In this document: positions 42,842-51,634 of the stretch, one piece after another
Layout of the letters: the number at the start of each line of letters is the position of its first letter
Numbering within the stretch: position 1 is the stretch's first letter
Source of the DNA: Bacteroidota bacterium
GTDB lineage: Bacteria; Bacteroidota; Bacteroidia; Chitinophagales; BACL12
Assembly (NCBI GenBank): GCA_016718035.1
Contig: JADKEK010000001.1
Location: forward strand, 806,001 to 870,000
DNA: 64,000 nucleotides
Direction: 5' to 3'
Program-made: the position numbers and the translations under genes
The notes under the pieces: generated by a model
What the model was told of the DNA's origin: nothing
Database searches by the model: none
The model's input: the letters and a program-made list of their open reading frames with translations, nothing else

Positions 42842-44113
42842 TTATTTGATTCGTTTTTTTATCTGATCAATTAAGGCTGCAAAATAATCGCTTTTTTGGG
42901 GTTTTAGCAAACTTAATTTCATATACATGTCCACTGCCTTATGGTATTTGCCTTGCATAGTGAGTATTCTTGCATACGTTTCCGTTACCAGGTGGTCATC
43001 AGCTTGCAGACTTTTACGGGCCAATTCACCAGCAATAATTTCGTCTACAACCTTTACCTGGCGGGACTTTTCTTCTGAAACACCGGCTACAGGTGAAGCC
43101 TGTAAGTATTTTTTAATCGGCAAATTAGCGGCCTTCATTTCTACCAATTTACCTTTAGTTGGACCACCTAAACGATTTAACCAACCGATAAAAGAATCTT
43201 CAAAAGCTTCTTCATTTACTTGTTCTTCCACCGGTTTTTGAATCCGGATTTTAATCATTTCGTCATCTGTGAGGGTTCCAAGTTCACGTTCAATATCGTA
43301 ACCGGGCAAATCAAAAACCAATTCTTCACTGTTTTCGTCCATAATGTCATCTTCACTTGGCTCCAAAACTTCTTCAGTTAGGTCGCCACTTATTATATGT
43401 TCTACAAATTCGTCGGTAAGTAATGTTTCATCAGGAATTAAGATTTCATCTTGCTGTAATTCCATCTCAGGTTCATACTGGTTGACTAAAGTTTCAACCG
43501 GCAGTTCCGGTGAGGACAATTCGGGGGTTGATTCCAGAATATTTGCCAGTATTTGTTCTGTTTCGTCAATAACATTCACTTCCTCAACAGGTTGCTGTAT
43601 TTGTTCAATTACTTCAATAGGCTGAGATAATGCGATTTCTTCAACAGGCTCTTCGAATGCATCCTCTATAGGCAACTCAATAGTTTCTATAGTTTCTGTT
43701 GTTTGTGTGATGATAATTTCAGGTTGAATTTCTTCAGGCTGCGGCACCACAGGCTGTTCTGAAACAACATTATTATTGGCAACAGCAACAGTTTCTTCAA
43801 CAAAATTACTTGTGTTAGCAAGCGTTTCACTCACTGTTTGTTCGCGGTGCTCCTGTTGTGATGCAACCTCCTGAGGTGTAACACTTCGTTCAATATATTG
43901 AAACAGGGCGTTTCTGTCGTATACAGCAACTGCTGCTTTTTTTAACTGTTGCTCAAATAAAGGTGAATTGAGTTCTCGTAGCTTTTTGGCATAAATTACC
44001 TGAGCTGCCTGGCAATAAGGATATCTTTCGCTTATGCCTCTAACATCGGCCAGCGCTATATCCATGATATTTCCCGGATCGTTGATAATACTATTGAACT
44101 CTTCCTGAAACAT
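42842..44113 (-). CDS. Acidic, low-complexity protein with C-terminal TPR-like region
   Basis: 423 residues. N-terminal helical part (1-80; YPYCQAAQVIYAKKLRELNSPLFEQQLKKAAVAVYDRNALFQYIE), a long Glu/Val/Ile/Pro/Gln-rich disordered middle (about 90-280; repeated EE-I-QP motifs), and a helical C-terminus (about 300-423; KGKLVEMKAANLPIKKYL, LARKSLQADDHLVTETYARILTMQGKYHKAVDMYMKL) ending in a TPR-like pair. No signal peptide. The position between lptE and secG is conserved in Bacteroidota; function unknown. Starts on the last base of lptE. Confidence 0.8.
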   Translation of the reverse strand: MFQEEFNSIINDPGNIMDIALADVRGISERYPYCQAAQVIYAKKLRELNSPLFEQQLKKAAVAVYDRNALFQYIERSVTPQEVASQQEHREQTVSETLANTSNFVEETVAVANNNVVSEQPVVPQPEEIQPEIIITQTTETIETIELPIEDAFEEPVEEIALSQPIEVIEQIQQPVEEVNVIDETEQILANILESTPELSSPELPVETLVNQYEPEMELQQDEILIPDETLLTDEFVEHIISGDLTEEVLEPSEDDIMDENSEELVFDLPGYDIERELGTLTDDEMIKIRIQKPVEEQVNEEAFEDSFIGWLNRLGGPTKGKLVEMKAANLPIKKYLQASPVAGVSEEKSRQVKVVDEIIAGELARKSLQADDHLVTETYARILTMQGKYHKAVDMYMKLSLLKPQKSDYFAALIDQIKKRIK

Positions 44114-44628
44114 TACCAGTTTTGTGTTAATTTTTGATATATATCGTCGGCAATTTGTTCTGATAATTTTGGCAATAAATCACCTTCAACCTGCGAAAGT
44201 GTTTTAGTGCTCTCATAATCTTCGTACCGCATAAACGTTTGATTCCAGTTTTCAGTTTCATTTTTTCTACTGATAAAATCCACTTTTATGGTAATACTCA
44301 AACGGTTAAGGGCGGTTGTTTCGTTGCCAGTTGGAGAGATAGGTGTACTTTCATACTTCACAACAGCTCCGCTTAATTCCCAATCGCCTCCATTTTCGGT
44401 TAAAGATAAATCAGATTCGCGTAAAAATTTGTCCTTAAGTGCTTCGGTAAACGTTTGGCTGAGTGATGGTGCCACTAATGCAGCCTGGTTAGGGAAATAA
44501 TTGATAGTGATTGATTTTACATCAATAGGAATTTTCGCCCCGCTCAACGAAACATTACAAGTTGCGGAAATCAAAGTGAAAAACACAACAACAGCACCCA
44601 ATTTTGTCAATATCGAATTATTCATCAA
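44113..44628 (-). CDS. lptE: LptE-family LPS assembly lipoprotein
   Basis: 171 residues. LptE sits in the outer membrane as the plug of LptD and helps insert lipopolysaccharide. Visible: signal with lipobox-like LISATC (lipid on Cys near residue 24), then SLSGAKIPIDVKSITINYFPNQAALVAPSLSQTFTEALKDKF, the beta-alpha start typical of Bacteroidota LptE, and a C-terminal strand-helix ending LPKLSEQIADDIYQKL. Overlaps the sigma-54 activator gene by 11 bases. No lptD in the window. Confidence 0.85.
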   Translation of the reverse strand: MMNNSILTKLGAVVVFFTLISATCNVSLSGAKIPIDVKSITINYFPNQAALVAPSLSQTFTEALKDKFLRESDLSLTENGGDWELSGAVVKYESTPISPTGNETTALNRLSITIKVDFISRKNETENWNQTFMRYEDYESTKTLSQVEGDLLPKLSEQIADDIYQKLTQNW

Positions 44629-45850
44629 GATTGTATTCTTTTATTTTTCTATACAATGTTCGTTCCGAAATACCTAAATCGAGGGCGGCGTCTTTTCTTT
44701 TTCCTTTGTGTTTATTGAGTGCTTTAGTAATTAATTCTTTTTCTTTATCGATTAGCGACAACGATTCTTCCACTAATTCATGCGCGTGTGTTCCACTGTG
44801 ATTAATTACTACCGGTTGTTTGGTATGTAATTCAGTGCTCATTTGAGGAATTATTGTTTGCAAATCGTTATGCGGACTTTCAAAAAATTCAGAGCCGACA
44901 GCAGCATCAGTTTTTAATTGATTAGCTTCTGCCATATGTAACACAAACTGTTTGAGATCATTTAAATCTTTTTTCATGTCAAACAGCACCTTGTATAATA
45001 ATTCGCGTTCGCTTATTTCACTGCCGTTTTTACCACCGGTAATCATCGGTAATGTTTGCTGGCGGGTATGCGGAATAAAATGTAATAAATCTTCTGCTGT
45101 TACTTGTTTGTCGGTACTTAAAACGGAAACTTGTTCAGCAATATTTTTTAACTCACGAATATTACCCGGCCAAGTATAATTTTTTAATAATTCAACAGCT
45201 TCTGCATCCAATATTATTGATGGCGTGCGGTATTTTTCTGAAAAATCGGAAGTGAATTTTCTAAATAATAAAAATATATCTTCTTTGCGTTCTCGAAGCG
45301 ACGGAACTGTTATTGGCACGGTGTTTAAGCGATAAAATAAATCCTCGCGAAATTTGCCTTCACTAATTAATTTATGCAAATCAACATTTGTTGCAGCAAC
45401 AACACGCACATCAGTTTTTTGTGTTTTAGACGAACCCACACGAATAAATTCACCACTTTCTAAAACGCGTAATAATCTAGCCTGAGTGCCAAGTGGTAAT
45501 TCGCCAACTTCATCTAAAAAAATGGTTCCACCTGTTACGGTTTCAAAATATCCTTTTCTATCATCAAGTGCATTCGTAAATGAACCTTTAACGTGACCGA
45601 ATAATTCGGAGTCGATTGTTCCTTCCGGAATTGCACCACAGTTAACGGCAATAAAGGGGCCATGTTTGCGCGTAGAAAATTGATGAATAATTTGTGAAAA
45701 TATTTCTTTCCCTACCCCACTTTCACCGGTAATTAATACGGTTAAATTAGTAGGTGCCACTCGTGATGCAATGCTTAATGCATAATTAAGTTCAGGGGCA
45801 TTGCCTATAATACCAAAACGTTGTTTTATCGATTGAATTTCGTCAGCCAT
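44618..45850 (-). CDS. Sigma-54-dependent transcriptional activator, no receiver domain
   Basis: 410 residues. AAA+ domain from residue 1: Walker A TGESGVGKE (41-49), sigma-54 contact loop GSFTNA (89-94), Walker B GGTIFLDEVGEL (107-118), and sensor/arginine-finger region LFYRLNTVPI, WPGNIRELKN. The C-terminus has a Fis-type helix-turn-helix (about 370-408; ALNKHKGKRKDAALDLGISERTLYRKIKEY). There is no N-terminal receiver or GAF domain, so control must come from elsewhere or expression level, as with PspF. The contact loop has Asn where GAFTGA has the second Gly. Co-operonic with miaB (17-base gap) and lptE. Conserved arrangement in Bacteroidota. Confidence 0.93.
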   Translation of the reverse strand: MADEIQSIKQRFGIIGNAPELNYALSIASRVAPTNLTVLITGESGVGKEIFSQIIHQFSTRKHGPFIAVNCGAIPEGTIDSELFGHVKGSFTNALDDRKGYFETVTGGTIFLDEVGELPLGTQARLLRVLESGEFIRVGSSKTQKTDVRVVAATNVDLHKLISEGKFREDLFYRLNTVPITVPSLRERKEDIFLLFRKFTSDFSEKYRTPSIILDAEAVELLKNYTWPGNIRELKNIAEQVSVLSTDKQVTAEDLLHFIPHTRQQTLPMITGGKNGSEISERELLYKVLFDMKKDLNDLKQFVLHMAEANQLKTDAAVGSEFFESPHNDLQTIIPQMSTELHTKQPVVINHSGTHAHELVEESLSLIDKEKELITKALNKHKGKRKDAALDLGISERTLYRKIKEYNLDE

Positions 45851-45867
45851 TTCCTTTCTTTTTCACA

Positions 45868-47301
45868 TTAAACCATAACTCCAATTAACGTTGCAGATGT
45901 TGCGCTGGTTATTTTTACATGGACGTAATCACCCGGATGAATATTTTCAGCCGGGAAAACCACCATTTTATTTTGGTCATTTCTGCCACACATATCTTTG
46001 TCTGAACGTTTTGATGTTTTCTCCACTAATACTTTAAATGTTTTACCGATATCATCCTGATTGCGTTTAGCCGAATGTTTGGTTTGCAGGGTAATAATTT
46101 CATTTAACCTGCGGATTTTCACATCGTGCGGAATATCATCCGGATATTTTCTGGCAGCAAGTGTTCCAGGGCGTTCGCTGTAAAAGAACATATATGCCAT
46201 ATCGTATTGCACCAATTCCATCAAACTCAAGGTTTCCTGATGTTCTTCCTCTGTTTCAGAGCAAAAGCCTGTAATAACATCAGTAGATAAGCCACAATCC
46301 GGCACTATTCTGCGAATGGCATCAATGCGGTTCAAATACCAGGCTCTGTCATACGTTCTGTTCATCAAATCCAAAATGCGTGAGTTGCCTGATTGCACCG
46401 GAAGATGAATATAATTGCAGATATTATCGTATTTGGCCATGGTATACAGCACTTCATCGGTAATATCTTTAGGATGAGATGTAGAGAAGCGCACACGTAA
46501 TTCAGGAGCAACATCGGCAACCATTGCTAATAATTGAGCAAAATTGGTCACTGTAGTAGTTTCCGGGTGTTCCCATTTGTATGAATCAACATTTTGACCC
46601 AATAACGTCACTTCTTTGTAACCGCGTTCAAATAATTCGCGTGCTTCAGCAACTATTGACATTGCATTGCGGCTGCGTTCACGTCCGCGGGTAAAAGGCA
46701 CCACACAAAACGAACACATGTTATCGCAGCCTCTCATAATAGAAATAAAGGCTGTAACTCCGTTTGAATCTAGGCGAAGCGGGTTAATATCGCTGTAGGT
46801 TTCTTCACGGCTCAGTAATACGTTGACTGCTTTTTGACCTTCATCGGCTGTACCAACTAATTTTGGTAAATCGCGGTAAGCATCCGGGCCACAAACAATA
46901 TCTAATAACTTTTCTTCTTCTAATAAATCCGTTTTCAAACGCTCTGCCATGCAGCCAAGCATTCCGATCAGGGCATCTGGCTTATTTTTTTTGACAATTT
47001 TGAGTTCTTTGAGGCGATTGCGAACGCGTTGTTCTGCATTATCTCGAATTGCGCATGTATTTAATAAAATTAAATCTGCTTCCTCGAAATTTTTGGTTAG
47101 TCCAAACCCACTTTCAAACAAGATACTAGCCACAATTTCGCTGTCGCTGAAATTCATTTGGCAGCCATAACTTTCAATATAAAATTTCTTGCCGGTTGCA
47201 GTCTGCTCCATATTTTCCAATCCCAAAGCTTCCCCCTGACGGAACTCTTCGAGTGGTTTATTTAGCTCTAATCCTTCCAATGTTGGATTATTATCGTACA
47301 T
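45868..47301 (-). CDS. miaB: tRNA-2-methylthio-N6-dimethylallyladenosine synthase
   Basis: Radical SAM methylthiotransferase that adds ms2 to i6A37 in tRNAs reading UNN codons. 477 residues. N-terminal UPF0004 domain with cluster cysteines (ESYGCQMNFSDSEI, LNTCAIRDNAEQRV, MLGCMAERL), radical SAM core with MRGCDNMCSFCVVPFTRGRERSR (CxxxCxxC), and C-terminal TRAM domain (about 405-470). First gene of the five-gene operon. Upstream AAGGAG lies only 2 bases before the ATG; the -7 box is at 47320-47327. Confidence 0.96.
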   Translation of the reverse strand: MYDNNPTLEGLELNKPLEEFRQGEALGLENMEQTATGKKFYIESYGCQMNFSDSEIVASILFESGFGLTKNFEEADLILLNTCAIRDNAEQRVRNRLKELKIVKKNKPDALIGMLGCMAERLKTDLLEEEKLLDIVCGPDAYRDLPKLVGTADEGQKAVNVLLSREETYSDINPLRLDSNGVTAFISIMRGCDNMCSFCVVPFTRGRERSRNAMSIVAEARELFERGYKEVTLLGQNVDSYKWEHPETTTVTNFAQLLAMVADVAPELRVRFSTSHPKDITDEVLYTMAKYDNICNYIHLPVQSGNSRILDLMNRTYDRAWYLNRIDAIRRIVPDCGLSTDVITGFCSETEEEHQETLSLMELVQYDMAYMFFYSERPGTLAARKYPDDIPHDVKIRRLNEIITLQTKHSAKRNQDDIGKTFKVLVEKTSKRSDKDMCGRNDQNKMVVFPAENIHPGDYVHVKITSATSATLIGVMV

Positions 47302-47319
47302 TTCTCCTTAAGTTTGGTG

Positions 47320-47327
47320 CAAAATTA
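47320..47327 (-). promoter_or_regulatory. -7 promoter element TAATTTTG for the miaB operon
   Basis: Minus-strand TAnnTTTG match 18 bases before the miaB ATG, with a TTG at 47351-47353 (23-base spacer) as a possible -33 box. Confidence 0.5.
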
Positions 47328-47367
47328 CTTAATATACTGTCAACTTGTCACAATTTCACCCTACAAC

Positions 47368-48843
47368 TTGAAAATTAACGAGCAAAAAGACCGATTTTCA
47401 CTCAAGCAATTACTAACCTCTCCGGAAACAGTAATTCGGGCGGCTATTTTGTTCATTTGTATGTTTAATGCCAGTTTGCTGGGTTTGCCCTATTTTGGGG
47501 ACCATGTTACGTTAATCAGTATACCTGCCAGTGACTATTATAACAGTGGTTTTCATTCAATTTGGTTGCCAGAAGGACATGCTACAGGCCATCCTCCGTT
47601 TTATGCCTTATTAACCGCAATAAGTTGGACGATTTTTGGCAAAAGTTTACTCATATCGCACTTGCTAACCCTCATTTTTTCGTTGGTTTTAATTGCTCAA
47701 TATGCGCGTTTAACGAAGCAAATGGCAGAACCACGGATGCGCTCTCTAGCCCTTATTTTATTATTAGCGAACCCTGTTTTTCTCGCCCAAATGGCAGCCA
47801 TGAGTATAGATGTGTTTTTGACAGCCGTGTTTTTATGGGGTATAAATGTTATTCATAGCAGGAAAAAATTACTCCTTGTAGTTGCATGTATCTTGCTGAC
47901 AATAAGCAGTTTACGTGGATTTATGCTGGTAACAATTTTGTTTATATATGATTGGTTTTATCACAAATACGCGGTTAAACAACTGACAATCAATATTTTA
48001 TACTATTTAATTGCTTGTATACCTATAACAGTTTATTTTATCTTCCAATACCAACATTCCGGCTGGTGGCTGGTGCCAACTGATGGCAATTGGAGTGAAG
48101 GGCGTCAGTTGACCGATAAAACGACCATCTTGCCAAAACTCTTTGAATTTGGGCTTCGTTTTATTGAATTTGGACTATTGATTCCCATGGTAGTTGTTAT
48201 TTTCTATTACCTAAAAAACTACCAAACCTATCGGTTCAATCACAAGTTTGTGCTCATTCTTATTGGTATTAGCGTTTTTGCGGTGTTTATCATCCCTTTT
48301 CAGAATTCGGTGTTAATCAGATATCTGCTGCCGATACAATTACTCGTGTTGTTACTATTCTGTGAAATGGTTATGCATTTCAAAAATGGTATCTTACGAA
48401 AAGCAGCCATTGGATTGACCTTAATTATGATGATAGCTCAACATTTTGTTGCTTATCCTGAAACAAAAAGCAGTGCCTGGGCATATAACTGGGGTGATGG
48501 CTCCTTGGCACATCTCTCCTATTTTACGTTCCGAACTGCTTGTCACGACTATGTTGTGGCCAATAAAATTCCTGATGATAGTATCTATGCCGGTTTTCCT
48601 GATTATAAACCATTTGAATACACCGACCTTAACAATGACACTATTGCCTATTCCAGCAGCGATTTATCATGCAGCAAGTATATTATCCTGAGTAATGTGA
48701 TGAATAACATTCCCTATTGTGAAAAGGAGCAAATTCGCACACAAGCAACAGAAGTAAAACGGTGGTCGCGCTACCCAGTTGAATATGTGTTATATGAAAA
48801 CACCAACTTGCACAACAAATACAATGATGAGGTTTGTAAATAA
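47368..48843 (+). CDS. Multi-span membrane protein, glycosyltransferase 39-like
   Basis: About 491 residues, at least ten hydrophobic helices. The first loop after span 1 has GDHVTLISIPASDYYNSGF and EGHATGHPPFYALLTAISWTIFG, which fits the acidic/His-Pro-Pro pattern of GT39/ArnT-like lipid-linked sugar transferases. So a transferase using polyprenyl-phosphate sugars at the periplasmic face is likely but not certain. The start is unclear: no early ATG in frame; TTG 47368 (LKINEQKDRFSLKQ) gives a natural N-terminus, while the open frame extends to TTG 47314. Divergent from miaB. Confidence 0.72.
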   Translation: MKINEQKDRFSLKQLLTSPETVIRAAILFICMFNASLLGLPYFGDHVTLISIPASDYYNSGFHSIWLPEGHATGHPPFYALLTAISWTIFGKSLLISHLLTLIFSLVLIAQYARLTKQMAEPRMRSLALILLLANPVFLAQMAAMSIDVFLTAVFLWGINVIHSRKKLLLVVACILLTISSLRGFMLVTILFIYDWFYHKYAVKQLTINILYYLIACIPITVYFIFQYQHSGWWLVPTDGNWSEGRQLTDKTTILPKLFEFGLRFIEFGLLIPMVVVIFYYLKNYQTYRFNHKFVLILIGISVFAVFIIPFQNSVLIRYLLPIQLLVLLLFCEMVMHFKNGILRKAAIGLTLIMMIAQHFVAYPETKSSAWAYNWGDGSLAHLSYFTFRTACHDYVVANKIPDDSIYAGFPDYKPFEYTDLNNDTIAYSSSDLSCSKYIILSNVMNNIPYCEKEQIRTQATEVKRWSRYPVEYVLYENTNLHNKYNDEVCK

Positions 48844-48897
48844 CAGTTCACAAAAATGCTGTTAATCGAATAAAAACCACTATTCGCCGAAAACATA

Positions 48898-48905
48898 TAG
48901 TTTTG
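48898..48905 (+). promoter_or_regulatory. -7 promoter element TAGTTTTG for lepB
   Basis: TAnnTTTG match 38 bases before the ATG at 48944, in the 100-base gap after the glycosyltransferase-like gene. Confidence 0.4.
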
Positions 48906-48943
48906 TGCCCGTTAGATTGATTTCTTTACATAAAAAATTATAG

Positions 48944-50557
48944 ATGGAAAGTATAATTCCTATTGGATATTGGATATTCTTTATAATCACGATAGTAGGC
49001 ACATTTGTCGGCTTATACAAATTATTTGAAAAGGCAGGATATGCAGGATGGAAAGCACTTGTTCCCGTTTATAATGTCTGGATTTGCACAAAAATTACAG
49101 GAAAAGGCTTAAAATGGTTTATCCTTTTAATGATTCCGGTGTTGAACGTTGTTGTTTGGCTACTCATGGCAAATGAGTTATCGAAAGTTTTCGGGAAGGA
49201 TGGATTTTGGGCTTATGTAGGTTCTATGTTGGTTCCTTATTTCTATTTTCCGAAACTCGCTTTTGATAAAGATGTTAAATATATAGGACCACACGAATCA
49301 CCAAAAAAATCGACCGGAAGAGAATGGGCAGATGCGTTGGCGTTTGCTGTTGTTGCTGCAACATTAATCAGAACTTTCTTTTTTGAAGCATATACTATCC
49401 CAACCACTTCAATGGAAAGCACATTGAAAGCAGGTGATTTCTTATTTGTAAGTAAATTCCATTATGGTGCTAGATTTCCGATTACACCTTTGGCATTTCC
49501 ATTTGCGCATCATACCATGCCGGTAATTAAAACAAAAGCATATTCCGATGCAATTCAATTACCTTATATGCGTTTTCCGGGTATAGAAAAAATTCATCGC
49601 AATAGTTCGGTTGTATTTAATTTCCCTGAAGGTGATACGGTTTATTTGCCGAATCAGCAAAACAGTTATTATTCATTACTTATGAATGATGCTGAAATGA
49701 TGCGTGCGTATGACAAAAAGAATAATAATACTGAAAAACCATTTAGTTATTATTATAATCAAATGCGTTCGCGATATGAAGCTAGTGGTGAATTAGCTTA
49801 TCGTCCTGTTGACAAACGCGATAACTATATTAAACGTTGTGTTGGATTACCGGGCGATTCATTAGCCGTTGTTGATGGTATATTATATGTGAACGGTAAA
49901 AAAGCATTTGTAGCAGAACATCAGCAAAAATCATACGATGTAAAATTTAAGGAAAATGTTAATGTTACCAATGCAGGAAATGTATTATTAGATTTATCGT
50001 TAAACCCAATGGATTTTCAGGATACCGTTATGATGGGTAAAAACATAGTAATTACAGCCAACATGAACATCAACAATGCCGCAACATTAGAAAAAAATCC
50101 TTCTGTTGAAAGTGTATCATTAAATCACTACGACAGATTACGTTACGGATATATCGGATTATTCCCGCATAATCCTAAAGGCATGCCAAATTCAGTTGAT
50201 GATTTTTCACAAATCTGGATTCCTAAAAAAGGTGCAACAATTGCTATAACACCACAAAATTATTATAACTACCAGCGTATTATTGAGGTATATGAACACA
50301 ACACCGTAACTAAAGATAACAGAGGTAATGTTTTTATGGATGGCAAACCGTTAACACAATACACCTTCAAACAAAATTATTATTGGATGATGGGTGATAA
50401 TCGCCATCGCTCTTACGATTCACGTTATTGGGGATATGTTCCTGAAGACCATATTGTAGGTAAACCTGTATTAGTTTGGTTTAGCTGGAATAAGAATCTT
50501 CCTTTACTTAAACGTATTGGTTCTATTCGTTTAGACAGAATGTTTAATTTTATATAA
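48944..50557 (+). CDS. lepB: Signal peptidase I with N-terminal DUF5684-like membrane domain
   Basis: 537 residues, longer than E. coli LepB (324). The N-terminal part (about 1-115) has three or four hydrophobic segments and the AGYAGWKALVPVYNVW pattern of DUF5684. Then comes the S26 peptidase: a span (about 128-147), catalytic serine S156 in IPTTSMESTLKAGDFL, catalytic lysine K297 in DNYIKRCVGLPGD, and box E MMGDNRHRSYDSRYWG near 480-500, followed by GKPVLVWFS. The large insertion between serine and lysine boxes (about 125 residues) is common in Bacteroidota signal peptidases. It cleaves Sec signal peptides at the outer face of the inner membrane. The next gene starts at the adjacent base. 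Confidence 0.94.
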   Translation: MESIIPIGYWIFFIITIVGTFVGLYKLFEKAGYAGWKALVPVYNVWICTKITGKGLKWFILLMIPVLNVVVWLLMANELSKVFGKDGFWAYVGSMLVPYFYFPKLAFDKDVKYIGPHESPKKSTGREWADALAFAVVAATLIRTFFFEAYTIPTTSMESTLKAGDFLFVSKFHYGARFPITPLAFPFAHHTMPVIKTKAYSDAIQLPYMRFPGIEKIHRNSSVVFNFPEGDTVYLPNQQNSYYSLLMNDAEMMRAYDKKNNNTEKPFSYYYNQMRSRYEASGELAYRPVDKRDNYIKRCVGLPGDSLAVVDGILYVNGKKAFVAEHQQKSYDVKFKENVNVTNAGNVLLDLSLNPMDFQDTVMMGKNIVITANMNINNAATLEKNPSVESVSLNHYDRLRYGYIGLFPHNPKGMPNSVDDFSQIWIPKKGATIAITPQNYYNYQRIIEVYEHNTVTKDNRGNVFMDGKPLTQYTFKQNYYWMMGDNRHRSYDSRYWGYVPEDHIVGKPVLVWFSWNKNLPLLKRIGSIRLDRMFNFI

Positions 50558-51127
50558 ATGTATAATCGTTCACCATATATTATGTTATTGTTTTTACTGC
50601 TTGTTGCGGCAAGTTGTAAAAACAATACAGGTGAAACAGATACAGAACCGCAACCAATTACCGATACAACTTCTGCATTAGATAAAATAATCGAATCGGA
50701 AGCTACTACGCCGCCATATGAAGCAACAACAAGTGGCAATAAAAGTATTATCAACGAACGTTTTGGATTTACTTTTGAAGTTCCTGCGCGATATACCGTG
50801 GCTGATAAAAGCAATAATGGTGATGGTTATTTTATAAATACCGGTGATGCTGGCACCGACTTGCGTATTTACGGCACAAATATTAAAGGAAACGAGATTG
50901 CAGTTGAATTGGAATTAAGCACTTGTGAGCGGACAGAATCGTATCGTTTTGGCAACGGGTTTCCTGGCACTAAATGTTTTCAGAGTGGTGATGTATATTA
51001 TTATTATGACACACCAAATACACGTGTAATATTTTACGTACACGGTCCTAAAAACTGGTTTCAACGCAACGAAGCAGTTATTGAAATGATTGCTCAAAGT
51101 ATAGTAGTTGGCGAACAAGGTTTTTAA
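50558..51127 (+). CDS. Lipoprotein, unknown
   Basis: 189 residues with a lipoprotein signal (MLLFLLLVAASCKNN, lipid on Cys near residue 20), a Thr/Glu-rich linker (about 22-62) and a compact alpha-beta domain of about 120 residues (NERFGFTFEVPARYTVADKSNNGDGYFI to QRNEAVIEMIAQSIVV). The domain recalls small PsbP/Mog1-like folds in Bacteroidota lipoproteins, but I cannot assign it. Starts one base after the lepB stop and is co-transcribed with it. Confidence 0.75.
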   Translation: MYNRSPYIMLLFLLLVAASCKNNTGETDTEPQPITDTTSALDKIIESEATTPPYEATTSGNKSIINERFGFTFEVPARYTVADKSNNGDGYFINTGDAGTDLRIYGTNIKGNEIAVELELSTCERTESYRFGNGFPGTKCFQSGDVYYYYDTPNTRVIFYVHGPKNWFQRNEAVIEMIAQSIVVGEQGF

Positions 51128-51157
51128 TTATTATTGTGAGCACTCAATAGCTTTCCC

Positions 51158-51165
51158 TACCTTTA
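51158..51165 (+). promoter_or_regulatory. Promoter (-7 TACCTTTA, -33 TTGTG) for rlmH
   Basis: -7 box with one mismatch to TAnnTTTG, and TTG at 51134-51136 with a 21-base spacer, a good Bacteroidota arrangement. The -7 box ends only 7 bases before the rlmH ATG at 51173, so the mRNA would be nearly leaderless. Confidence 0.5.
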
Positions 51166-51172
51166 TTGCATC

Positions 51173-51634
51173 ATGCAGGTCACCTTTTTAAGTACAGGCA
51201 AAACAACAGATAAGCTGATTGCGGAGCAGTGTGCTATGTATGTAAAACGTTTAATCAAATACACCACGTTTAGTTGGAAAGAGACGACTGATATTAAATC
51301 GCTCCCACCGAATGAAGCTAAAATAAAAGAAGGTGAATTAATTAAGAAACATCTTTCGAAAGGCGATTGGGTAGTGTTGTTAGATGAAACTGGAAAAGAA
51401 TTTACTTCGCAGGCTTTTGCGCAATACATCACCAAAAAACAAATTGCCAATATCAAACATATTGTTTTTGTTTTAGGAGGCGCACATGGATTTAGTGACG
51501 AAATTTATGCTTTAGCCAATGAGCAATTAAGTTTGTCGAAAATGACATTTCCGCATCAAATGGTGCGTCTAATTTTTTTGGAACAATTATACAGGGCTTA
51601 TACCATCATTAATAACGAACCGTATCATCATTAA
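51173..51634 (+). CDS. rlmH: 23S rRNA pseudouridine-1915 N3-methyltransferase
   Basis: SPOUT methyltransferase, 153 residues, the family's length. It methylates pseudouridine 1915 in helix 69 of 23S rRNA at the ribosomal subunit interface. Trefoil-knot motifs: VVLLDETGKEFTS, FVLGGAHGFSDEIY (SAM-binding loop) and the C-terminal KMTFPHQMVRLIFLEQLYRAYTI, with the HQ-R-LEQ-YRA signature. Its stop overlaps the rhomboid start by one base (TAATG). Confidence 0.96.
   Translation: MQVTFLSTGKTTDKLIAEQCAMYVKRLIKYTTFSWKETTDIKSLPPNEAKIKEGELIKKHLSKGDWVVLLDETGKEFTSQAFAQYITKKQIANIKHIVFVLGGAHGFSDEIYALANEQLSLSKMTFPHQMVRLIFLEQLYRAYTIINNEPYHH

Noticed and set aside
45310..45335. TTGGCACG-like sequence resembling a sigma-54 -24/-12 promoter
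   Set aside because: It lies inside the AAA+ activator gene, on the opposite strand, with no gene start downstream and a poor -12 half. Most likely chance.
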